A program made the position numbers and the translations under genes. This document shows, piece by piece, positions 52,439-60,347 of a stretch of 64,000 nt of DNA (position 1 is its first letter; the number at the start of each line of letters is the position of its first letter). Source of the DNA: Klugiella xanthotipulae (GTDB lineage Bacteria > Actinomycetota > Actinomycetes > Actinomycetales > Microbacteriaceae). Location: contig NZ_VFPN01000003.1 of NCBI RefSeq assembly GCF_006716695.1, positions 591,057-655,056 of the forward strand, in the 5' to 3' direction. The notes below the pieces were generated by a model that did no database searches, was not told the origin of the DNA, and was given only the letters and a program-made list of their open reading frames with translations.

Positions 52439-55400
52439 GGTACCCCTCCCGGGTTCTGGCTTGGTTCGGCCTTGCCCGCGCTCGGTACGGAGGAAGCACA
52501 GATTGTTGCAGGTGATCGGGTCTCCGAACCTCAGCTTCAACTCCTGATAGGTATGGGCCGTGACCCGATCACTGGTGACCCGCTCGGACGCGCCTACCCT
52601 CAATACACGTCGGTCGCTGATCGCATCGAGGAACGTGTCACCGTTCTTGACCCTGCATTGGGTCCCCATGCTCGCGCGGAAGCGGTCGCTGCTATCGAGG
52701 CAGAGGAAGCGAAGCGTGGGACTCGTCGTGCCGTGGCGGGGTTCGACTTCACGTTCTCCATCCCGAAGTCCGCATCCGTGATCTGGGCCGTTGCCGACGC
52801 AGGCACGCAAGCCTTGATCGCTGATGCTCACCATGCCGCGGTCGCGGAGATGGTCGAGTACCTGGAACGCGAGGTCGCCGCAACCCGCACCGGTGTGACC
52901 GGGCGCAACGGTGCGGTCGCGCAGGTCGATGTTGCTGGGGTGATCGCCACCGGGTTCGATCACTACGATTCCCGCGCTGGCGACCCGCACCTGCACACGC
53001 ACGTTGTCATCAGTAACAAGACGATGACCGTTCTGGACGGCAAGTGGCGTTCCCTCGATGGACGCCCGATGCACGCCGCGACCGTCGCCCTGTCCGAGTT
53101 GCACGAGGCAGTGTTCGCCGATCATCTGACCCGCATGTTCGGTGTGACGTGGGAGGCTCGCGACATGGGCCAGGACCGTAACCCTGCCTGGGCCATCACC
53201 GCTGTGCCAGAAGAGCTCGTGGCCGAGTTCTCCTCCCGCTCCCGGCACATCGAGATCGAGAAGAACCGACTCATCACCGAGTACGTGGAGAAGTACGGCC
53301 ATCAACCGTCAACTGCGACGATCATCAAGCTTCGCGCCCAAGCTACCCTCACCACCCGCCCTAAGAAACAGGTGCGGTCTCTCGCAGACCTGACTGCTGA
53401 GTGGCGGGCCCGCGCCGGACAGCTCCTTGGTACGGATGCGACCGGGTGGGCGCAAACCGTCACTACGAACGATGCCCCGTCGTTGTTGCGCGCCGATGAC
53501 GTGCCGTTGGACGTGATCGCGGAACTCGGGCGATCCGTGGTCGAGACCGTTGGCGAGAAGCGTTCGACCTGGCGACGCTGGAACCTGACCGCGGAAGCGG
53601 CCCGGCAGACGATGAGCTACCGGTTCGCATCCACCTCGGACAGGGAAGCCGTAGTCGGTCTCGTGGTGGATGCCGCCGAGGCCGTGTCTCTGCGTCTGAC
53701 ACCACCGGATCTCGCTTCATCCCCGGCGGTGTTCCAGCGTCCGGATGGCACATCGGTGTTTCGTCCGAAGCACTCCAGCGTGTTCTCCTCCGAACACCTG
53801 CTTGCGGCCGAGGACCGACTTCTCGAGCGCGCTCGCACCACGAGCGGTCCGACCGTGCCGCTAGTGACGGTAGAGAAGATCACCGCGAAACCGGACCAGG
53901 AAGGACGCCGACTCGGCGGCGATCAAGCCAGTGCGCTCGCCAAGATCGCCATCTCCGGTCGCATCGTTGACGTGCTTGTCGGTCCCGCAGGGGCCGGGAA
54001 GACGACGGCCATGTTCGCGCTGCGGCGAGCATGGGAGACCACGCACGGCCCCGGCTCCGTGGTCGGGCTTGCCCCATCGGCGGTCGCGGCGCAGGTCCTC
54101 GCCGACGACCTCGATATCGCGACGGAGAACACGTCGAAGTGGTGGCAGAACCACCTCACCACCGGCGAGACCTTCACCACCGGGCAACTCGTGATCGTGG
54201 ACGAAGCCTCACTCGCAGGAACACTCTCACTGGACCGGCTTACTGCGCTCGCCTCCGACGCCGGAGCAAAAGTGCTGCTCGTTGGTGACTACGCACAACT
54301 GCAATCCATCGACGCCGGCGGAGCATTCTCCCTCCTCGTTCATGACCGGGACGACACCCCGGAACTGGTCGACGTACATCGGTTCGTCAACCCGTGGGAG
54401 AAGACCGCCTCCCTCGCCCTCCGGCACGGACGCACCGAGGTCATCGATACCTACATTGAGTACGACCGCATCGAAGGCGGCGAAACAGACGAGATGATCG
54501 ACGCCGCCTACACGGCATGGCGTACAGACATCCTCGCGGGGCGGGCGAGTGTGTTGGTATCGGACTCGAACGAAGCTGTCGCTGACCTGAACGCTCGCGC
54601 CCGCAACGCGCTGATCCTCGACGGGACCGTGCATGGCGAACGGGAAGCCGACCTTCGCGACGGTGCCCGCGCCGCCATCGGCGATACGGTCCTCACCCGC
54701 CGCAACGACCGGCGCCTACGCGCGGGCCGGTCGTGGGTGCGCAACGGTGACCGCTGGACGGTCACCGACGTGCGGGAAGACGGGTCGGTGACCGTGCGCC
54801 GGGCCGGAAAGAAATGGGGGTCAATCGTGCTCCCTACTGAGTACGTGACGGAACACCTCGACCTGGGCTACGCGGTGACCTCGTTCCGGGCACAGGGCAT
54901 CACCACCGACACCGCACACGTCCTCGTAGATTCGGCGATGACCCACGAGAATCTGTATGTCGCCCTCACCCGCGGCAAAGAGACCAACCGCGCCTACGTC
55001 GCGGTCGATAAACCCGACCCCGCCCATGACGGCCCGCATCCCGGCGACAACCTCGACGCCACCGCCCGCAGCGTGCTCTTCGGCGTGCTCCAGCACGTCG
55101 GAGCCGAACTCTCCGCCCACGAAACCATCACCGCCGAGCAGGAGGTATGGGGGAACATCGCCCAACTTGCCGCTGAATACGAGACCATCGCCGCCGCCGC
55201 CCAGCACGACCGCTGGGTCGCGCTCCTGAACGCATCGGGCCTCACCGAGAACGAAACCGAAACGGCCAGCACATCCGACGCTTTCGGCGCGCTCACCGCT
55301 GAACTCCGCCGAGCCGAAGCCAACCACCACGACCTCGACGCGCTGATGCCGCGCTTGGTGCGGGCACGCGGATTCGAGGATGCAGACGACCTCGCCGCGA

Positions 55401-55870
55401 TCCTTCACTCCCGTCTCGCCCGCGCCACCAATAGGCCCGCCGGGTCCGGGCGCACACAAAAGCCCCCAAAACTCATTGCCGGTCTCATTCCGGAAGCCGT
55501 CGGCGCGATAAGTACAGACATGCGGCAGGCGCTCACCGAGCGGCAGCGCCTGATCGAGCAACGAGCGGAAGCTTTGGTCGATGCTGCGCTCACGAACGGC
55601 GCAGCCTGGGTTACCGCGGCCGGGAGACCTCCGACGGACGACAAACTCGCACAGACGTGGAGACGTTGCCTACGGACGGTCGCTGCGTACCGGGACCGCT
55701 ACAACGTCACCACGTATCAGCCCCTTCGCAGCACACCCGAAACTAACACGCAGAAGATCGACGCAGCCAGAGCCCAAGCAGCGCTCGACCGCGCCCGAAC
55801 TCTCGCCAACCAGAAGACGCCCGACAGGATGCCGCACCCGACCCTTGCACGGCGAGGCCCCACGCTCTAA
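52439..55870 (+). pseudogene. 5'-truncated MobF relaxase-helicase (TraA-like)
   Basis: The frame continues from the IS as GTPPGFWLGSALPALG, which fits MobF relaxases from about residue 50-60 on. The first segment of a MobF relaxase (with the catalytic Tyr in an xxDYY context) is missing. The three metal-binding His are kept (DPHLHTHVV at 171-179, counted from the TTG at 52472), and the RecD-like helicase has Walker A GPAGAGKTT at 504-512 and Walker B VIVDEASL. The remaining 1143 codons are open and otherwise well conserved; re-initiation at TTG 52472 is possible, since GGAGGAAG lies downstream but no good site precedes it. The nicking activity should be lost, while helicase could remain. Confidence 0.85.
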
Positions 55871-55900
55871 CACCAAGGATCAGCGGGAGGGGTGTCGCGC

Positions 55901-56278
55901 CTACACGGCGACATCATGAGGCGAAGAAAACTCACCAGCAACTGTGCCGAGCACCACTCCGAGGGAATCGTAGAGTCGCCGGGCGCTCTCCACCGACACC
56001 ACGAGGCTGCGGCGTCCCGTCGACAACACAACCCAGGTCTCCCAAACACCAACCCGGCGGAACACACTCACAACCAGTTCATCGGGGTACGACGGTGCCG
56101 GCTGACCGGGGACTGCGTCGCACAGATCATCTGGAGCGACAACCGCGACCACCATCTCATCGTTGAAATGCCTCCGATCCACAGGATGCTCCTGACCTGT
56201 GTGATCGCCCTCGCACCACTCCGGGCACGGCTCCGTCAGCCACTCTGGGCGTCCAAGCGTTGTGGGCTGCTCGTTCAT
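55901..56278 (-). CDS. DUF6907-like hypothetical protein
   Basis: A 125-residue protein starting MNEQPTTLGRPEWLTEPCPEWCEGDHTG. The CPEWC...H motif followed by a domain with VSVFRRVGVWETWVVL resembles small zinc-binding proteins common in actinobacterial plasmids and ICEs (DUF6907 or similar); I am not certain of the family. The ATG at 56278 has AAGGGAG 7 nt upstream. Convergent with the relaxase gene. Confidence 0.5.
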   Translation of the reverse strand: MNEQPTTLGRPEWLTEPCPEWCEGDHTGQEHPVDRRHFNDEMVVAVVAPDDLCDAVPGQPAPSYPDELVVSVFRRVGVWETWVVLSTGRRSLVVSVESARRLYDSLGVVLGTVAGEFSSPHDVAV

Positions 56279-56368
56279 GAGTGTTCTCCCTTCCAGCCCG
56301 CGCACACTGCACCGAACTGAATACCCATACAGCCGTCCGTACCTGGGCTATCGCCCCGAGCGCGTAGC

Positions 56369-57367
56369 TCAGAGCGAACGTGGAGGCACCTGCACCCGGC
56401 GGTGCTGATTGACACCCGAGCGGCCGACGACCTGAGCTGTCTTTCCACTGGCTGCCTCGATCAGGTCGTCAACGTCTTGTGTGTTCGTCACCAGGCGGGC
56501 GATGCCCTCCCGCATGAGGCGGTGAGTTCCCGCGCTCGTGACAGAGGTGATCGGGCCTGGAACCGCGCCGACCTCACGGCCCAGAAGATGAGCCTCGTGG
56601 ACGACGCCGAGAGCACCGGAACGATACCCTGCCTCGGGCACGATGGTTACCGAAGACAGAGCCGCGAGAAGACGGTTCCTCGCTAAGAACCGCCACCTTG
56701 TCGGCGCGGTGCCTGGCGGGAGCTCACTTACGAGCAAACCAACATCACCAACCTGTCGCAGCAGGTTACGGTTGCCCGCAGGATAGGGGCGATCCAGACC
56801 GCCCGGCAATACCGCGATCGTGCTTCCACCGGCTGCCATCGCAGCCCGATGCGCAGTAGCATCGATGCCGTAGGAACCGCCGGAGACAATGATGCGTTCC
56901 TCTTTGGCGAGGTCGGATGCCAACTCGGTCGTGACATGCACGCCATAGGAAGTTGCCGCTCGCGCGCCGGTAAAGGTCACCCGATCACGAAGCGGCACCG
57001 AGAGAAACGAAGTCGCACCGCGCATCCACAGCGCGAGCGGTTCCCGATCCTGTAAACCGTTCAGCCCAGCAGGCCACGATGCATCACCGGGAACTAGGAC
57101 TTCCAGCCCCAGCTGGTCGGTCTCCCGCATCGCGAGCTTCGCCACAGACGCAAGCAGGCGGGGTGCGACTTGGCGACTCCACAACTCGCCCTCAACCGCA
57201 TCAAGAATCTCGGGCAGCGTCCCTTCGTCCGCTGCCAACCGCACCGTTTCCACCGCACCGATCGCGGTGACGAGCCTTCCCGTTCGAGTGTCGCCTGGTT
57301 CCGTCGTCGCGGCGAGAACGATCCTCGCGGCTCGTTCGTCTTTGGCGAGAGAAGCGATCGTGACCAT
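56369..57367 (-). CDS. dprA: DprA-family DNA-processing protein on the element
   Basis: The 332-residue protein has a DprA/Smf Rossmann fold: VTFTGARAATSYGVHVTTELASDL, IIVSGGSYGIDATAHRAAMAAGGSTIAVLPGGLDRPYPAGN, and VVPEAGYRSGALGVVHEAHLLGREVGAVPGPITS. Chromosomal DprA loads RecA on incoming single-stranded DNA. An element-borne copy is common in actinobacterial ICEs and probably helps establishment. The C-terminal winged helix of host DprA is lacking. The ATG at 57367 has GGAG 6 nt upstream; an in-frame ATG at 57379 is possible. Confidence 0.85.
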   Translation of the reverse strand: MVTIASLAKDERAARIVLAATTEPGDTRTGRLVTAIGAVETVRLAADEGTLPEILDAVEGELWSRQVAPRLLASVAKLAMRETDQLGLEVLVPGDASWPAGLNGLQDREPLALWMRGATSFLSVPLRDRVTFTGARAATSYGVHVTTELASDLAKEERIIVSGGSYGIDATAHRAAMAAGGSTIAVLPGGLDRPYPAGNRNLLRQVGDVGLLVSELPPGTAPTRWRFLARNRLLAALSSVTIVPEAGYRSGALGVVHEAHLLGREVGAVPGPITSVTSAGTHRLMREGIARLVTNTQDVDDLIEAASGKTAQVVGRSGVNQHRRVQVPPRSL

Positions 57368-57580
57368 GCTGTGCTCCATCCATCGAGTTGACAGACAGGT
57401 GCGCGGGAGGGATGACGGCAGGCGGTTATCGACGAAATTGATGTTCCTCGCTGAAAAGGTCAGGTGTATGTTGGAAGGACGGCGATTCTTCTCAGGTTCG
57501 TTCTCAGACACGATGGCATGGCCGCCCGCATGGCAGTCCTTCAAGGTTCTTCGTCGCCGAACCGAGAAAGGACTATGATT
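57368..57580. promoter_or_regulatory. Divergent promoter region between dprA and the small membrane protein
   Basis: The gap of 213 bp holds a plus-strand TTGACA at 57388-57393 in the context GTTGACAGACAGGTGCGC. A similar GTTGACAGGTGCGC is at 46676-46689, before the coupling operon. They may be shared promoter or operator elements of the element. Confidence 0.3.
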
Positions 57581-57919
57581 ATGCTCCGTCTCCTCTGGAA
57601 CCTCAGCGTTCACGTTCGGAACGCGCTACACCGGTTCGCGCCCACCAACATCCTCAGCGATGCGATCCGTACTCGCCGGGGCCTGAAATGGGGTATCCCG
57701 GTGATGCTCCTTGCAGTGCCCTACCTCTACGCCGCCTACCTCTGCACCGTCGTCATCGACGGAGGCGGGCCCGGCTGGCTCTACCTGCTCGTGCTGCTGT
57801 TCATCTGGAACGCCATGAAGATGATCTGGATCGGCCCCGTTAGCCTCGTACTGCTGATTCGTGCCCGGGCCATAGAAGCCGGGCAGAGCCACGCAATCCA
57901 GGCAGGCCGCACCCCCTAA
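57581..57919 (+). CDS. Small membrane protein of integrative elements
   Basis: A 112-residue protein with two predicted TM helices (about 37-60: WGIPVMLLAVPYLYAAYLCTVVI; about 66-95: WLYLLVLLFIWNAMKMIWIGPVSLVLLI). The N-terminal LRLLWNLSVHVRNALHRFAPTN, then RTRRGLKW, is basic. Similar proteins recur on actinobacterial plasmids and ICEs, sometimes mis-annotated as sulfate permease. Function unknown; possibly part of the transfer apparatus. The ATG at 57581 has AAAGGA 8 nt upstream; an in-frame ATG at 57575 is too close. Confidence 0.6.
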   Translation: MLRLLWNLSVHVRNALHRFAPTNILSDAIRTRRGLKWGIPVMLLAVPYLYAAYLCTVVIDGGGPGWLYLLVLLFIWNAMKMIWIGPVSLVLLIRARAIEAGQSHAIQAGRTP

Positions 57920-58081
57920 CGAGGCGGACAGAACGTTGTCGCGTACGTCGTTGAGGATATGTGGTGTTTGACTGTCGTCCGCAGATGACGTGCCCAACAA
58001 TGGTGCATGTCAATCCCTTTGGCGCGGAAGAGGAGAACTCTCACCTGGTGGCTGTAGATAAATACTTGTAGACTTGACCCT

Positions 58082-58351
58082 ATGGCGCGTTCCCGAGTGA
58101 GTGATGCTGATCGCGAGTTCGGTCAGCATCTAGGTGAGTACCTTCGCGATGTTCGGACCAGCGCGAAGCTGTCTGCGCAGCAGGTCGCCGAGGCCAGCTC
58201 GCTGAGCATCGACACAGTTCGAAGTATCGAGACGGGACGAATCAAAGCTCCTTCATTCTTCACCGTTGCCCACATCGCTTCCGCTCTGGGCCTCGGGCTC
58301 GACCAGATACGCGATGCCATCGAGGTTAGGCAGGCAGGGCGACGAAGTTGA
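58082..58351 (+). CDS. XRE-family helix-turn-helix regulator
   Basis: An 89-residue Xre/Cro-type regulator: FGQHLGEYLRDVRTSAKLSAQQVAEASSLSIDTVRSIETGRIKAPSFFTVAHIASALGLGLDQI is the single domain. It is the first gene of the five-gene cargo operon and overlaps the DUF1643 gene by 4 bp. Small XRE proteins at the head of DNA-modification loci often act as controller proteins. There is no obvious ribosome-binding site; a -10-like TAGACT lies about 8 nt before the ATG, so a leaderless transcript is possible. The repeat GTAGA...GTAGA just upstream may be its operator. Confidence 0.85.
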   Translation: MARSRVSDADREFGQHLGEYLRDVRTSAKLSAQQVAEASSLSIDTVRSIETGRIKAPSFFTVAHIASALGLGLDQIRDAIEVRQAGRRS

Positions 58352-58983
58352 CCATATCTAGACCAGATCATGAGAACCGAGTACGGACGTCGAATAGAGG
58401 AACGCTCTGCGCTGTATTGCTGAACCCTAGTTTCAACGCTGAGAATTCAGTCAGCTATTCAAACCTTGGAGTGGCAGCAGCTTCACTCGGGTTCGATTCA
58501 TTTCACATCGTTAATCTCATTCAAGTCCAGAGTCGGAATTCAAAAGAGCTCGCACAGAAGGCGATCGATCAAGAACCATGGCTGGTATCGCGTCCTGAGA
58601 TTTGCCAATCACTCAACTCCGCCGATGAAGTGGTCTTCGCCTGGGGGGCCTCACGTCTCGCTGGCCAAGCTAATCGACACAAGGACGAACAGGTCGAGTG
58701 GACAATTCAGCAGACCGTTCGTGCCGGACATACCGAGGTTCTGCTGATGAACGGGAGCCCGCGTCATCCGTCGCGGTGGAGACAATATGTCGGACCCCAG
58801 AAGATGCGCGTGACGGGCGACACTCTTGAAGATCGATTTCGCAAGGTGCTGAACCCACACCCGATTGAAGAAGTGTGTGGTCTAGGCGGAAGCCGCGTGT
58901 CAGAGGCCCCAGCAATGATGAGACAAGCGTCAATCAACAATGAAGACACGGATCTACCAGTAAATAAAGGAGGGATGAGTTGA
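58348..58983 (+). CDS. DUF1643 family protein
   Basis: The 211-residue protein matches DUF1643: CAVLLNPSFNAENS at about 21-34 (the MLNPSTA motif), FHIVNLIQVQ at 52-61, DEVVFAWGAS at 93-102, and NGSPRHPSRW at 135-144. The N-terminal 20 residues are variable. The family is widespread in phages and mobile loci and has no firm function. The start is TTG at 58348, in the 4-bp overlap with the XRE gene; no ATG in frame is suitable. The codon use and lower GC differ from the host genes. Confidence 0.75.
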   Translation: MTISRPDHENRVRTSNRGTLCAVLLNPSFNAENSVSYSNLGVAAASLGFDSFHIVNLIQVQSRNSKELAQKAIDQEPWLVSRPEICQSLNSADEVVFAWGASRLAGQANRHKDEQVEWTIQQTVRAGHTEVLLMNGSPRHPSRWRQYVGPQKMRVTGDTLEDRFRKVLNPHPIEEVCGLGGSRVSEAPAMMRQASINNEDTDLPVNKGGMS

Positions 58984-60347
58984 CTCTCACACCTCTCGCT
59001 GCATCAACACCGTCAGAGTCTCGGGCCGAGCAACTTCGAACAAGACTCAAACAGCGTACCCACGACGACCCGAATTTCTGGGCTTTCAATGAGCTCGGCA
59101 GCAGGTCTGGAAACCACGCACTTTTCCAGTATCCCGCGATGATGGTTCCCGAGCTACAGGGTGCATTGCTTGATGACGTTCTCGAAGTGCAGACAGACGC
59201 GAAACTCGTCTATGACCCGTTTGCTGGCTCAGGAACGGTGATGCTGGAGAGCCTCTACAGAGGGCTCGACTTTCACGGGAGTGACATCAACCCATTGGCG
59301 ATACTTCTTTGTCAAGTGAAAGCGGCGCCCCCATCGCAAGATGATGCGCTCGCGGCAGTTCAAATCATCCTTGATCTCGCTAAGACTGATTCGGAAGTTG
59401 AGATCCCAGAATTCCCGGGAATCGACAAATGGTTCAAGCCCGAGATTAAGGCGGGGTTAGCTCGCCTACGCGAGGCAATCAAGAAGCAAGCTGATCTTGA
59501 TACACGCCGATTCCTTTGGATCTGTCTAGCCGAGACCATCAGGCTGGTATCGAACTCCCGAATCTCGACGTTCAAGCTTCACACCTACACAGCAGAAGAC
59601 ATCGCGAAACGAGTAACTGACGCGATCAAAGTCTTCGAGGGTGTTGCGACTCTAAACGCCGCTCGAGTGGCAAAACACTGGACTCGGATAGAGCAGGCTC
59701 CTCGCCAAGGCGGCACAGCGCAAGCGCTCCTGCTCCCTGGTGCAGTCTCGAACCCATGGACAGCACCTCGTCAGGCCGACATTTTGATGACGTCGCCCCC
59801 TTACGGCGACAACAAGACTACGGTGCCCTACGGGCAGCACAGCTACCTCCCACTGCGGTGGTTGGATGCAAATGACATCCCGGGCGGATTCGATCCTGGC
59901 CTTCTGGATTCTACATCACGAATCGACACGATGAGCCTTGGTGGTTCTTTGAAGATGGCAGACGTTGCACGAGAAGGACTTGAACAGGACTCGCCCGCAC
60001 TCGCTGATTTTCTCCTCAAGATCCAAGATGTTCCGGCTCTGCGGAAAAAGGTTCTTTCCTTTTGTCGGGACTATCAGAACTCTTTAACGTTGGTAAGTGC
60101 CAGGCTCAAGCCCGGTGCGTTTTGTTTTTTCACCTTGGGGGAACGCCGAGTCGGCAAGCAGGTATTTCCACTCGTGGAAATCACGAAACAGCTTCTCGAA
60201 GCTGAAGGCCATGACGTCGTGACCGTGATTGAGCGAGTCCTTCCCGCAGGCCGAAAGCGTATGGCGTCAAAGAACAGCGAAGGGGCGACTATGGCCACCG
60301 AGTGGATTCTTGTGACAGAGGCACGGAAGGACGCGGTTAGTTCATGA
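58980..60347 (+). CDS. DNA methyltransferase, TSPPY-type
   Basis: The 455-residue protein has AdoMet-binding motif I DPFAGSGTVMLE at 79-90 with the second acidic strand SDINP at 101-105, and catalytic motif IV TSPPYGD at 271-277. Motif I precedes motif IV with a helical insertion of about 170 residues between them, likely the target-recognition part. SPPY is most often seen in N4-cytosine enzymes, but N6-adenine is possible. The start is TTG at 58980: a strong AAAGGAGGG lies 5 nt upstream. It overlaps DUF1643 and the GHKL gene by 4 bp each. No restriction endonuclease gene is seen beside it in the window. Confidence 0.85.
   Translation: MTLTPLAASTPSESRAEQLRTRLKQRTHDDPNFWAFNELGSRSGNHALFQYPAMMVPELQGALLDDVLEVQTDAKLVYDPFAGSGTVMLESLYRGLDFHGSDINPLAILLCQVKAAPPSQDDALAAVQIILDLAKTDSEVEIPEFPGIDKWFKPEIKAGLARLREAIKKQADLDTRRFLWICLAETIRLVSNSRISTFKLHTYTAEDIAKRVTDAIKVFEGVATLNAARVAKHWTRIEQAPRQGGTAQALLLPGAVSNPWTAPRQADILMTSPPYGDNKTTVPYGQHSYLPLRWLDANDIPGGFDPGLLDSTSRIDTMSLGGSLKMADVAREGLEQDSPALADFLLKIQDVPALRKKVLSFCRDYQNSLTLVSARLKPGAFCFFTLGERRVGKQVFPLVEITKQLLEAEGHDVVTVIERVLPAGRKRMASKNSEGATMATEWILVTEARKDAVSS

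Noticed and set aside
52226..53305. 359-codon minus-strand open frame across the IS and relaxase
   Set aside because: It crosses the IS boundary, and the plus-strand frames are clearly transposase and relaxase.
58082..60347. A classical type II restriction-modification system
   Set aside because: No gene with an endonuclease motif lies next to the methyltransferase in the window; the following genes are an ATPase and a receiver-like protein. A nuclease beyond 64000 remains possible.
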